Source: Fibrobacter sp. UBA4373 (lineage in GTDB: Bacteria > Fibrobacterota > Fibrobacteria > Fibrobacterales > Fibrobacteraceae). Taken from it: a stretch of DNA of 31,402 bases. The notes under the pieces are model-generated. The model was not told the origin of the DNA and ran no database searches. It was given only the letters and a program-made list of their open reading frames with translations. Both the position numbers and the translations under genes were made by a program. The number at the start of each line of letters is the position of its first letter. Position 1 is the stretch's first letter. Shown here in pieces: positions 23,141-31,402 of the stretch. The stretch lies in NCBI GenBank assembly GCA_002390045.1, contig DGSB01000060.1, positions 16,879 through 48,280 on the forward strand. Reading direction: 5' to 3'.

Positions 23141-24001
23141 TTACCCCTTCTGCGGTAGGCGTTCCTGGTAGTCGTCTAGGAACGAATGCTGTTCGCCGCC
23201 GGCCTTGTAACCGGGGAATGTCTCGATGCAGACGGAGTGCAGGCTGTTGAAGATGCTCTTTTCAATGTTCGGATTTTCGCGCTTGAGCCGCTTGATGAGA
23301 GCCTTGATTTCTTGGCGTTTGCTGCCGCCACCGCCGTTGTCGCAAACGGTGCAGCTTTCGGTAAAGCGGCAGGCACACTGGATAAACTGCAGCCCGTTGT
23401 AATTTTTCCAGTTGATGATGTCCTGCTCGTTGATGCAATACATGGGGCGGATGAGTTCCATTCCACCATAATTCATGCTATGGAGCTTGGGCATCATGCC
23501 TTGCAGTTGCGAGCCGTAGAACATCGCCATGACGGTGGTCTCGATGACATCGGAAAGGTGGTGGCCCAGCGCAATCTTGTTGCAGCCCAGGTCCTTTGCC
23601 TTGTGGTAGAGGTGGCCGCGGCGCATCTTGGCGCAAACGTAGCAGGGGGAACGTTCGGTGTTGTTCGCCACGTCGAAAATGTTCGTCTCGAAAACAGTGA
23701 TGGGAATTTCCAGAAGCTTCGCATTGCTTTCGATTTTCTGGCGGTTGATTTCGTTGTAGCCAGGATCCATCACCAGATATTCCACGTCGAATTTCACGTC
23801 GCTGTGGCGGTGGAGCATCTGGATGAGCTTCGCCATGAGCATGGAATCCTTGCCGCCAGAGATGCAGACGGCGATTTTGTCGCCTTCTTCGATGAGCTTG
23901 TAGTTCTTGATGGCAGTAATGAACGGCGTCCAGAGCCTTTCGCGGTATGTTTTCGAAATGCTCCGTTCTACGTTTTGGACAAATGAAAGTTCTCGTGCCA
24001 T
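23141..24001 (-). CDS. TtcA-family tRNA thiolation protein (PP-loop ATPase)
   Basis: 286 residues. The ATP PP-loop SGGKDS is at 48-53. Cys120 and Cys123 (CYVC) and a later cysteine group (209, 211, 217, 220) match the iron-sulfur cluster layout of TtcA-like enzymes, with extra cysteines. GHHLSDVIETT is the family motif. It probably activates a tRNA base with ATP and inserts sulfur (2-thiocytidine in TtcA itself). The ATG at 24001 has AAAGG eight bases upstream; one at 24007 is too close to it. It lies 23 bases after a cysteine desulfurase gene, which could supply the sulfur. The exact tRNA position is inferred. Confidence 0.88.
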   Translation of the reverse strand: MARELSFVQNVERSISKTYRERLWTPFITAIKNYKLIEEGDKIAVCISGGKDSMLMAKLIQMLHRHSDVKFDVEYLVMDPGYNEINRQKIESNAKLLEIPITVFETNIFDVANNTERSPCYVCAKMRRGHLYHKAKDLGCNKIALGHHLSDVIETTVMAMFYGSQLQGMMPKLHSMNYGGMELIRPMYCINEQDIINWKNYNGLQFIQCACRFTESCTVCDNGGGGSKRQEIKALIKRLKRENPNIEKSIFNSLHSVCIETFPGYKAGGEQHSFLDDYQERLPQKG

Positions 24002-24024
24002 TTTCATTACCTTTTTTGCGGTTA

Positions 24025-25143
24025 CTAGCAAAGTTCCTTGTAGCAGCTATCGAATGCGTCCATGAATTCGTCGATTTCTTTTTCGGTGGTGAGGTGCGAT
24101 AGGCTTATGCGCCAGGAGTTCAGCGCATTTTTGCGGTCGCGGCTGACGGCGAAAACCGCGCGGGAGGGGAGCGCATCTACACTGCAGGCGGACTTGACCG
24201 ACACGTAGATTCCTTTGTCCGAAAGTGCTTTTTGGAAAACGCTCCCGCGGACACCAGCAACACTCAGGTTCAAGATGTGCGGGACGGCGCCTGCGGGCGA
24301 ATTGATGCGGACTTTCGGATAGCCGCAGAGTTTTTCTTGCAAATTTTTTCGCAGTTCCTTGACGCGGGCAAATCGCTCTTTGAAATGCTCCATGGTAAGC
24401 GACAATGCCGTTTCGAGGGACGCGTCCAACGCGAGCGTCGGGGTTCCACTGCGGTACATGGTGGTGCTTGCTCCGCCGTAAATGAGCGGTTCCATGGCGA
24501 TTCCGCTTTTCTTGTACAAAAGCCCGCTGCCCGAAAGCCCGTAGAACTTGTGCGCGCCGATGCTTGCCGTGTCTGCCAAATTCAGGTTTATAGGCGTTTT
24601 GCCGATGGCCTGCGTTGCATCCACATGAAGGCTGCAGCTCGGGAACTCGCGGACAATTTTGCTGATGGCTTCCAGCGGTTGTACCGTCCCGAGTTCGCTA
24701 TCGACCGCGTTTACCGTTACAAGCACCGTATCTTTGCGGAGCAGGCCGCGCAAGTCTTCCAGGTCAATTTTCCCGTCGGTGCCGATTTTTGCCATCTCGA
24801 TTTCGTAGCCCGCTTCTTGCAGGGCCGTGAGCGTGGCGCTTACCGAAGAATGTTCCAGCGGGTTCGTGACGATGTGCTTGCCCACATGGCGCTTAGCCTG
24901 GACGACGCCACGGATGGCGGCGTTGTTGCTTTCGCTTGCGCCCGAGGTGTAAATGATTCCGTCGGGGTTTACGCCCAAAAGTTTCGCGATGGAATCGGTT
25001 ACTTGAGCGAGAAATGATTTTGCCGCATGCCCTGCTTCGTGATTCGAATTGGCGTTGCCGATAAACCTGCGTTCCACTTCGCAGAATCGTTGCAAGGCTT
25101 CTTCGCATGCCGGGGTGTTTGCCGTATAGTCGAAATAGGACAT
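24025..25143 (-). CDS. NifS/IscS-like cysteine desulfurase
   Basis: A PLP enzyme of 372 residues that takes sulfur from cysteine. Marks: SGASESNN (68-74), His98 in LEHSS, Asp175 in HVDATQAIG, PLP Lys199 in GAHKFYG and catalytic Cys320 in VKSACS. The chain is somewhat short and the active loop differs from IscS (no SGSAC), so it is a divergent group I or accessory type. The ATG at 25143 is used; a TTG at 25152 is rejected. No Shine-Dalgarno, but TATCTT lies ten bases upstream. It is paired with the TtcA-like gene. By eye it looks richer in GC than neighbouring genes and lies between duplicated transketolase pieces. Confidence 0.9.
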   Translation of the reverse strand: MSYFDYTANTPACEEALQRFCEVERRFIGNANSNHEAGHAAKSFLAQVTDSIAKLLGVNPDGIIYTSGASESNNAAIRGVVQAKRHVGKHIVTNPLEHSSVSATLTALQEAGYEIEMAKIGTDGKIDLEDLRGLLRKDTVLVTVNAVDSELGTVQPLEAISKIVREFPSCSLHVDATQAIGKTPINLNLADTASIGAHKFYGLSGSGLLYKKSGIAMEPLIYGGASTTMYRSGTPTLALDASLETALSLTMEHFKERFARVKELRKNLQEKLCGYPKVRINSPAGAVPHILNLSVAGVRGSVFQKALSDKGIYVSVKSACSVDALPSRAVFAVSRDRKNALNSWRISLSHLTTEKEIDEFMDAFDSCYKELC

Positions 25144-25206
25144 AACTACCAAAAAGATAGAAATTTGATTTTCGTTTTTTGACTGCCGACAGGGCCGAAT
25201 CCATAG

Positions 25207-25235
25207 AAAAAGTCCGCATCGCTGCGGACTTTTTT
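25207..25235 (-). terminator. Terminator of the transketolase gene
   Basis: AAAAAGTCCGCA, loop TCGC and TGCGGACTTTTTT form a perfect stem with T-run, 21 bases past the transketolase stop. A copy lies at 22986-23014. Confidence 0.92.
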
Positions 25236-25255
25236 GAATTCATTTGTACGAACTC

Positions 25256-27340
25256 TTAGCCGTTTACCTTCTTGAAATCGGCAACGGACTGAGCAAATTC
25301 AGCGAGGTATGCCTTCGCCTGTTCCACGACAGCAGCCGGTTCATAACCGAACTTCTTTTCGAGGACAGATGCCGGAGCCGAAGCGCCAAAGCGTTCGAGG
25401 CCTGCGACCTTACCAAAGCCACCGACGACATCCTTGAACAGGACCGGAAGACCGCTCGAAAGAGCAAACACCGGAGTCCAAGGAACGATGATGGAATCAC
25501 GATAAGCCTTGTCCTGGAGCGTGAAGAGCTTCGGGCTAATCATCGAAACGACGCGCACATTCTTGCCTTCCTTGCGGAGCACTTCTGCGGCTTCGTGTTC
25601 GAGATAAACGTCGGAACCGTTCGCAACGAAAGTCAGGTCCGGATTCTTGCCTGCCGGCGTGTTGTCGCTCACGACATAAGCGCCCTTGCGACACTTGGCG
25701 GCTTCCGCATAACGGGAGCTGCCCTGCGGGCACGGAAGAGAGCCGACCTTCTGGCGGGTCAAAATGAGAGCCGTCGGGCTGTCGGTATTTTCAAAAGCCA
25801 TTTCCCATGCGACAGACGTTTCTGCCGGGTCAGCCGGACGGAGAACGAGCATCTGGGAGCGACCGTCTTCCTTCATCAAATCTTCGAGAAGGCGAATCTG
25901 CGTTTCGTGTTCAATCGGCTGGTGAGTCGGGCCGTCTTCGCCAACGCGGAAGCTGTCGTGCGTAAAGACGTACTTCACCGGAAGGCCCTGGAGGGCGGCC
26001 ATGCGGATGACCGGCTTCATAAAGTCGCTGAACACGAAGAACGTGGCGCAAATCGGATAAAGACCACCGTGGAGAGCGAGACCGCAAGCGATAGCGCCCA
26101 TGGTGAGTTCCGCAACGCCGACCTGGACGAAAGCACCGCCGAAGTCACCCGGCGTCATGATGCGGGTTTCGTTCAAGAACTTCTGAGTCTGGTCGCTGTT
26201 CGAAAGGTCTGCGGAGCTGCAGATGATATTCTTGTAATGCTTGGCGAGGTAAGAAAGGACCGTGCCCGAGCTATTACGGGTAGCCACGCCTTCCTTCTGT
26301 TCCAAATTCTTCAGGTTGAGCTGAATGCTCTTGCCAGAAAGCCAGGACTGGAGCGTCGCTGCCTTTTCCGGATTCTTCGCATCCCAGTCAGCCTTCTTCG
26401 CCTTCCATTCGGCGGCAATCTTTTCGAGTTCCTTCAAGCGTTCATCGAAAGCCTTCTTGACTTCCGGAAAGACTTCAAACGGATTTTCCGCATTACCGCC
26501 CAAGCGACGGACGGTTTCTTCCGTCGAAGCGCCTGCACCGGAAAGCGGCTGACCGTGGGTAGAAACCTTACCTTCGAAGGATTCGCCGGCAGCGCCGACA
26601 GCACCCTTAGCCATCGTCGTGTGACCGATGATAATCGTCGGACGTTCGGTTTCGGCATAAGCAGCCTTGAAAGCGGCGCGGAGTTCATCGACGTTTTCAC
26701 CGTCGGCTTCGAGAACTCTAAAGCCCCAGGATTCATACTGCTTCTTGAAGTCCTGGTCCATGACGTCCTTGGTTTCGCAGGAAAGCTGCACACCGTTTGC
26801 GTCATAGAAGAAGATCAAATTGGAAAGCTTCAAGTGACCCGCAACGCGGCCGACACCGTAAGCGATTTCTTCCTGGATACCACCGTCCGAAACGAGAGCC
26901 ACCGTTTTGTGGGAAAGGATGTCGCCGAACTGAGCGACCTTGTAGCGTTCCGCAATCGCAACGCCCGCAGCCATACCCTGACCGAGACCGAGCGGGCCCG
27001 AAGAGTTTTCGATGCCGTGTTCCACGGAGAGTTCCGGGTGACCGGAAGTGATGCTGCCGAACTGGCGGAAATTCTTCACGTCTTCGAGAGAGAGACGACC
27101 GGTAAGGACAAGTTCCGCATAAAGCAGCGGCGACATATGGCCCGGGTCCATGAGGAAGCGGTCACGCGCTTCCCACTGCGGATTCTTCGGATCGAAACGG
27201 AGGAATTCCGCAAAAAGAAGAGTAATGGCCGTTGCGGCGCCCATTGCTCCACCCGGATGTCCGGACTTAGCCTTTTCAACCATGGCGGCGGAAAGGATAC
27301 GTACGTTGTCTGCTGCTTTGAGAATTATTGAATTGTCCAC
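25256..27340 (-). CDS. tkt: Transketolase
   Basis: Transfers two-carbon units in the non-oxidative pentose phosphate pathway. 694 residues. Marks: GHPGG with the catalytic-region His28, MDPGHMSPLLYA, a ThDP/metal segment ending FYDANG, GEDGPTHQP in the pyrimidine domain, and a C-terminal domain ending near KDVVGGFGKVAGLERFGAS. In the ThDP motif the usual GDG reads SDG (VSDGGIQEE), a noticeable substitution. The GTG at 27340 is the start, supported by AGAGG six bases upstream. It is divergent from the glycosyltransferase gene and has its own terminator. Confidence 0.93.
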   Translation of the reverse strand: MDNSIILKAADNVRILSAAMVEKAKSGHPGGAMGAATAITLLFAEFLRFDPKNPQWEARDRFLMDPGHMSPLLYAELVLTGRLSLEDVKNFRQFGSITSGHPELSVEHGIENSSGPLGLGQGMAAGVAIAERYKVAQFGDILSHKTVALVSDGGIQEEIAYGVGRVAGHLKLSNLIFFYDANGVQLSCETKDVMDQDFKKQYESWGFRVLEADGENVDELRAAFKAAYAETERPTIIIGHTTMAKGAVGAAGESFEGKVSTHGQPLSGAGASTEETVRRLGGNAENPFEVFPEVKKAFDERLKELEKIAAEWKAKKADWDAKNPEKAATLQSWLSGKSIQLNLKNLEQKEGVATRNSSGTVLSYLAKHYKNIICSSADLSNSDQTQKFLNETRIMTPGDFGGAFVQVGVAELTMGAIACGLALHGGLYPICATFFVFSDFMKPVIRMAALQGLPVKYVFTHDSFRVGEDGPTHQPIEHETQIRLLEDLMKEDGRSQMLVLRPADPAETSVAWEMAFENTDSPTALILTRQKVGSLPCPQGSSRYAEAAKCRKGAYVVSDNTPAGKNPDLTFVANGSDVYLEHEAAEVLRKEGKNVRVVSMISPKLFTLQDKAYRDSIIVPWTPVFALSSGLPVLFKDVVGGFGKVAGLERFGASAPASVLEKKFGYEPAAVVEQAKAYLAEFAQSVADFKKVNG

Positions 27341-27420
27341 AGGAAGCCTCTGTAAAAAATTTGCGACCCAAATTTAGATTACATTCTGGGTTTTCTCAAC
27401 TGAAAAAATAAGAAAAGAAC

Positions 27421-27426
27421 TATATT
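27421..27426 (+). promoter_or_regulatory. -10 box TATATT of the GT-C gene (leaderless candidate)
   Basis: TATATT ends eight bases before the ATG at 27435 and no Shine-Dalgarno lies between. The -35 is weak. Confidence 0.45.
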
Positions 27427-27434
27427 CCTGCCCA

Positions 27435-30005
27435 ATGAAAAACTTACAGACCCTTTTCAAGAACCTTGCGCACCCAGCAGGGATTTTTGGCGTTATCGTC
27501 GCCATTGCGATTCCGTTTTTGATCTATTTAGGCCCAAATATCGGAGCCAAGGAAGTCATCCGCATTTTAGACCTGCGTATGCCGCTCCCCCTTTTTTTGG
27601 TGCAATTCGGTGCCGGAATTCTGCTATTTTGCCTGCTTTTTAAGGATTTCCGTTCTTATTTCAAAGAGAACCTCCCCCCGAAGCCCTATATATTAATAGT
27701 CGGTATTTTCGCTATCGCGGCCACCTTCTTTGCGGGAACGCAGATCGAAGCCCGCCACCGAGTGCAAAGCGATGAAAGCGTATTCATGGCGATTGCCCAG
27801 AACATGTACTTTAACCAGACGACCGGTACCTGCGATGAAGGTGAATTCGAAAACGGCAAATTAAACTGTTTCAAAGATTCCGACAGTTTTAAGACCAAGG
27901 GTCTTTCATTCCTGTACCTGCTCGGGATGCCATTCTTTGGTCCGGACCTGCACTGGATCTTCCACTTCGAGCTTGCGATGCTCTTTTTTGCGGCGCTACT
28001 CCTATTCTTTGCCATTCGCGCTTGGACATCCGACGACCTGGTTTCCGCTCTGACGAGCATTCTCCTTTTTGCCCAACCGACGGTCCTTTTCCAGTTCCGT
28101 TCGATGTCCGTAGAACCTCTCTATATTTTCCTTAGCGCCCTTTCGCTCTGGGTTCTCAAGTGGGCCTTGGATAAAAACACTCTCCGTCATTGGATCCTTT
28201 GCGCCCTCGTCCTCGGATTTTTTGCGCAGACCCGCCAAGAAACGGTCTTCTGCTTCCTTGCGTTCCTCGTCGTCGCCCTGCCAAAGCTTCTCGACAAAAA
28301 AGATTTCAAAGCTCCGGCATTCTTCGCCACGCTTTCGCTTTTCTCCGCCCCCATTCTGATTACGATCAGCTACTTCCAAGGTTACGGTTTCCAAGGCGGA
28401 CAACACTCCGCCCACGGCCACTTCATTGAAAACCTGAAGAGCAACTGGGATGTCATGACAAAGCCGCTCAACGATAGCGGTCTGCTCGCGAACCCGTTCC
28501 TTTCGAGCTTCAACTGGCTATTCTTACTCGGACTTGCCATTCTTGTTTTGCTAGTCATCAAGGAAATCGCCTCGAAGAACTTCGGCACGAACACGAAAAT
28601 CGCCGGATTTTTACTTCTGTACCATATCCAAACGTACATGATTCTTGAAAACGTTTCGGGAGATTTCACCATCGAGATCAACCAGCGTTACGCCCTCGTG
28701 ATGATGCCGACCATGGCGTTCCTTGCCGCTTTCGGCATCCGGAAGCTATTGTTTGCCGCCTATTTCCTCGCAGGGAAAACGAACCTCCAGAACAGCTTCA
28801 AGGCAAACATCGTGATGACCCTGATTTTGGCTGTCCTCGTTTGCGGCAACACGGCCAGTTATCAAGAAAGCTTTAACAAGAACATCATGTATAACCGCAA
28901 CCATTTAACGACCGAAGAGGCCGAAATCTGGAAGTGGCTGAACGTACAACCGAAAAAGCCGCGCTTATTTGTTTACGGAAGGCCTTGGCACTTTGTCGCC
29001 TACGGCGAGTCCGCCATCCATTACAACCGCGCCCGCCAGATTCCACAAGATTCCTTGCAAAGACTTATCCAAAAATACAACGGTGAAGTCTACTATATCC
29101 GAGGGCTTGACTGCTGGGATTCCAAAACGTACCACGCCAAAGCCGTCGAACATCGCATTCCCACGACCTGCGACGTATTTGAACGCGAAGCAAAGCTTGA
29201 AGATGTTTACCAAGTTCTGATTACCCGCAACTACTGGGTGCAGATCAAGAAAATTTCGACCCGCCGGGATTTTGATCCCGAAAAGCTCTTCGCATTTGGA
29301 TTTTGGCAGGGGGAACCAGCCACAAAGACTTTCATCTTTAACTTCTCCGAATATTTTGGCACCAAAGCCCCTTGGAAAATTCGGTTTACGCTGAACGGAG
29401 ATTCGATTTATTCAAAGCCTTACAAGGCTGGCGATTACAGCGATACGCTGACCGGTCCCGTTTTAAAGCCCGGCTACAACAAGCTCGAAGCCGACATTTA
29501 CGATTCGACCTCTTCCGAAGCCATTGCCCACATCGAAAACTACCGGTTCTTCCGCTTCGAAGGAGCCTTAGAACTTTCCCGTATGCGTCCGACCGCGCAC
29601 CGACAGGCTTGGGGAAACCTTCAAACGAATTCTTCCATCGAAGGGCATGCATTTACCCTTAATGGCAAAAAGTATCACGAAGGTTTTGGCGTTCACGCTT
29701 CGAGCGAAACGAACTTCAACCTGCAAGGCAAGTTCAATCGATTGACCGCAGTCATCGGTCTTGACGAAGAAAGCCTCTGCAGCGACGGCATTGCGTACAA
29801 AGTATTTGGCGACGGAAAAATCCTATATCAAAGCGAACGCGTTTCCATTGGCAAACCGGATTCCCTAGATATTTCCATTCTGGGTGTCCACGAGCTGCTG
29901 ATTGCAACCGACTCCTTGGATAGCAAGGACTGCGACCACGTGGACATTGTCCACCCGACGCTCTACCCGCAAGGAAAAGTCGTCCTTCAAACGGAGGCAA
30001 AGTAA
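27435..30005 (+). CDS. GT-C-type membrane glycosyltransferase with NPCBM-like C-terminal domain
   Basis: 856 residues. About ten or more membrane segments lie between residues 13 and 472. After the second or third comes RVQSDES with Asp113-Glu114, the DE motif of polyprenyl-sugar-dependent GT-C enzymes (GT39/ArnT-like). The remaining 380 residues should face the periplasm. The last 130 (about 715-845) resemble the NPCBM carbohydrate-binding module: YHEGFGVHASSETNFNLQG, AVIGLDEES, FGDGKILYQSERV and HELLIATDS. This suggests the enzyme binds a glycan while transferring sugar to it. It overlaps the GT2 gene by one base (TAATG). Acceptor and sugar are unknown. Confidence 0.8.
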   Translation: MKNLQTLFKNLAHPAGIFGVIVAIAIPFLIYLGPNIGAKEVIRILDLRMPLPLFLVQFGAGILLFCLLFKDFRSYFKENLPPKPYILIVGIFAIAATFFAGTQIEARHRVQSDESVFMAIAQNMYFNQTTGTCDEGEFENGKLNCFKDSDSFKTKGLSFLYLLGMPFFGPDLHWIFHFELAMLFFAALLLFFAIRAWTSDDLVSALTSILLFAQPTVLFQFRSMSVEPLYIFLSALSLWVLKWALDKNTLRHWILCALVLGFFAQTRQETVFCFLAFLVVALPKLLDKKDFKAPAFFATLSLFSAPILITISYFQGYGFQGGQHSAHGHFIENLKSNWDVMTKPLNDSGLLANPFLSSFNWLFLLGLAILVLLVIKEIASKNFGTNTKIAGFLLLYHIQTYMILENVSGDFTIEINQRYALVMMPTMAFLAAFGIRKLLFAAYFLAGKTNLQNSFKANIVMTLILAVLVCGNTASYQESFNKNIMYNRNHLTTEEAEIWKWLNVQPKKPRLFVYGRPWHFVAYGESAIHYNRARQIPQDSLQRLIQKYNGEVYYIRGLDCWDSKTYHAKAVEHRIPTTCDVFEREAKLEDVYQVLITRNYWVQIKKISTRRDFDPEKLFAFGFWQGEPATKTFIFNFSEYFGTKAPWKIRFTLNGDSIYSKPYKAGDYSDTLTGPVLKPGYNKLEADIYDSTSSEAIAHIENYRFFRFEGALELSRMRPTAHRQAWGNLQTNSSIEGHAFTLNGKKYHEGFGVHASSETNFNLQGKFNRLTAVIGLDEESLCSDGIAYKVFGDGKILYQSERVSIGKPDSLDISILGVHELLIATDSLDSKDCDHVDIVHPTLYPQGKVVLQTEAK

Positions 30006-30916
30006 TGCTTCTTTCTGTCATTGTTCCCCTCTTTAACGAACAAGAAATTGTGGCAAAGACTTTTTCCGTTCTGGAAAAAGAACTCGAAGGAATTGAACAC
30101 GAACTGATCTTTGTCAATGACGGATCTTCGGATAAAACCCGCGAAATTCTGGAAGAGCTTTTGAAAACGACTCCACAGAATAAGCTCGTGAACTTTAGCC
30201 GCAATTTCGGCCACCAGGCCGCTTTTAGCGCCGGCTTAAAACACGCCCAAGGCGACGCCGTTGTCATCATCGACGGAGACTTGCAGGACCCGCCTTCGCT
30301 CATCAAGGACATGCTTGCAAAATGGCGCGAAGGCTATCAAGTCGTTTATGCGCAGCGCCGCAAACGCCAGGGCGAAACGATTTTCAAGAAAGCCTCTGCA
30401 CATCTCTTTTACAAAGTCCTGCATTCGCTCACAAGCATTGACATTCCTCAGGATACGGGCGACTTTCGCTTAATGGACCGCGTTGTTGTCGATCAATTGA
30501 ATGCGCTTCCCGAACGCAACCGTTTTTTGCGCGGTCTCGTCTGCTGGGTGGGCTTTAAGAAGATCGGCATTCTCTACGACCGGGCCGAACGCACGGCAGG
30601 AACCTCCAAGTATCCGCTTCGTAAAATGCTCCGCCTTGCCATGGACGGCATTACGGGCTTTAGCACGACTCCGCTCAAGATCAGCTTCTTGATGGGACTC
30701 TTTGCCACGTTCATCGCTTTGGGCGTGCTCATTTGGAGCATTCTCGAAAAGTTCCTCAGCCCGGAAACAACCGTTCCAGGCTGGGCATCCCTGATGACGG
30801 CAATCGTTTTCTTCGGCGGAATCCAACTGATGTCCATCGGCATTGTCGGCGAATATATCGGGCGCATTTACGAAGAAGTCAAAAAACGTCCCATGTACAT
30901 TGAAGACAAATCGTAA
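30005..30916 (+). CDS. Polyprenyl-phosphate glycosyltransferase, GT2 (GtrB/DPM1-like)
   Basis: 303 residues. The GT2 fold opens LSVIVPLFNEQEIV and has NDGSSD at 38-43 and the metal-binding DGD at 90-92 (IIDGDLQDPP). Motifs RNFGHQAAFSAGLKHA, TGDFRLMDR and TSKYPLRKML are typical of dolichyl/undecaprenyl-phosphate glucose or mannose synthases. Two membrane segments lie at about 228-252 and 268-292. It would load a sugar onto polyprenyl phosphate on the cytoplasmic side for use by the upstream GT-C protein. The start overlaps that gene's stop, so translation is coupled. The sugar (Glc, Man or other) is not decided by the sequence. Confidence 0.9.
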   Translation: MLLSVIVPLFNEQEIVAKTFSVLEKELEGIEHELIFVNDGSSDKTREILEELLKTTPQNKLVNFSRNFGHQAAFSAGLKHAQGDAVVIIDGDLQDPPSLIKDMLAKWREGYQVVYAQRRKRQGETIFKKASAHLFYKVLHSLTSIDIPQDTGDFRLMDRVVVDQLNALPERNRFLRGLVCWVGFKKIGILYDRAERTAGTSKYPLRKMLRLAMDGITGFSTTPLKISFLMGLFATFIALGVLIWSILEKFLSPETTVPGWASLMTAIVFFGGIQLMSIGIVGEYIGRIYEEVKKRPMYIEDKS

Positions 30917-30928
30917 CCTCATAAATCC

Positions 30929-30934
30929 TATATT
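30929..30934 (+). promoter_or_regulatory. -10 box TATATT of gmk (leaderless candidate)
   Basis: TATATT ends nine bases before the ATG at 30944, with no Shine-Dalgarno. It lies in the 27-base gap after the GT2 gene, so gmk seems to have its own promoter. Confidence 0.45.
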
Positions 30935-30943
30935 TTTTGCACA

Positions 30944-31402
30944 ATGAAATCCAAACTGTTCGTAATGAGCGCCGCAAGCGGCGCAGGCAAGACAACTCTC
31001 AAAGACAAAGTCATTGGAGAATTCCCTGACATTGTCTATTCCATTTCCGCCACTACCCGTAAACCGCGCGAAGGTGAAGTAGACGGCGTACACTACTTTT
31101 TTAAAACAAAGGAAGCCTTCGAAAAGCTCATCCAAGAAAACGGGCTTATCGAATGGAACGAGGTCCACGGAAATTACTACGGAACCCCCAAGTTCTTCGT
31201 CGAAGACATGCTGAAGCAAGGCAAGCGTGTTTTGTTCGATCTGGACGTATTCGGCAAGGTGAACTTCGACAAGGTTTACCCTGAAGCAACTGGAATCCTC
31301 ATTCTCCCACCTAGCGAAGAAGAGCTCGAACGCAGGCTCCGCAGCCGCGGCACCGATTCCGAAGAATCCATCCAGATCCGTCTCAAAAACGCCAAAAAAG
31401 AA
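30944..31402 (+). CDS. gmk: Guanylate kinase (5' part, cut by window end)
   Basis: Phosphorylates GMP to GDP with ATP. 153 residues are visible and the frame is open at the window edge. The P-loop is MSAASGAGKTTL (8-19). The GMP-binding part is SISATTRKPREGEVDGVHYFF followed by LIEWNEVHGNYYGTP. VLFDLDVFGKVNF matches the usual LDIDVQG region with substitutions, and the lid ERRLRSRGTDSEESI is complete. About 50 further residues are expected beyond the window. Confidence 0.95.
   Translation, partial: MKSKLFVMSAASGAGKTTLKDKVIGEFPDIVYSISATTRKPREGEVDGVHYFFKTKEAFEKLIQENGLIEWNEVHGNYYGTPKFFVEDMLKQGKRVLFDLDVFGKVNFDKVYPEATGILILPPSEEELERRLRSRGTDSEESIQIRLKNAKKE

Noticed and set aside
25244..27331. Long plus-strand open frame (695 codons) across the tkt gene
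   Set aside because: Antisense shadow of transketolase; it has no recognisable domain and an Arg/Ala/Val-rich composition typical of such shadows.

Overview
The window looks like a chromosomal segment of a Fibrobacter-type bacterium (Fibrobacterota, a diderm fibre degrader). The markers are three FISUMP-domain proteins (the Fibrobacter succinogenes major paralogous domain), two of them lipoproteins with Ser-rich linkers; a secreted GH10 xylanase with a CBM6 module and a C-terminal sorting-like domain; and an OmpA-family protein with long calcium-binding-type repeats. Most of the rest is housekeeping. No rRNA, tRNA, CRISPR array, integrase or transposase was seen.

Layout. 1-1964 (+): xylanase behind a perfect palindrome. 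1961-4916 (-): bioW, bioA (biotin) and a class I glutamine amidotransferase. 4981-8454 (-): the OmpA/TSP3-like outer-membrane protein and radC. 8455-8822: AT-rich regulatory gap. 8823-11060 (+): ilvB-ilvN. 11131-12051 (+): rfbD-like reductase. 12114-17198 (-): a tight run psd, unknown protein, lipoprotein, ytfJ-like, PpiC/SurA-like isomerase and prfB, the last read through the classical +1 frameshift. 17249-19084 (+): a CaCA antiporter and a membrane-anchored FISUMP protein. 19159-27340 (-): purF, two FISUMP lipoproteins, a TtcA-like/NifS-like sulfur-transfer pair and transketolase. 27435-31402 (+): a GT-C membrane glycosyltransferase with an NPCBM-like tail, a GtrB/DPM1-like GT2 partner, and the start of gmk (cut by the window end).

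How genes work together. bioW and bioA are two steps of a biotin pathway. ilvB and ilvN form acetohydroxyacid synthase. NifS- and TtcA-like proteins fit sulfur delivery to tRNA. The GT2/GT-C pair fits a polyprenyl-phosphate-sugar route that glycosylates something outside the inner membrane. The PpiC-type isomerase is translationally coupled to release factor 2.

Most notable signals. (1) Five genes have a TATAAT/TATATT box only 7-9 nt before an ATG and no Shine-Dalgarno, suggesting leaderless transcripts. (2) The nifS-ttcA pair is bracketed by a duplicated transketolase 3' fragment and terminator, suggesting an inserted cassette. (3) The OmpA-like protein has eight enlarged, four-cysteine 48-residue repeats, and its mRNA can fold a hairpin presenting the ribosome-binding site. 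(4) The xylanase has an upstream palindrome and a C-terminus resembling a type IX secretion signal. All calls come from reading the sequence; no database search was run.
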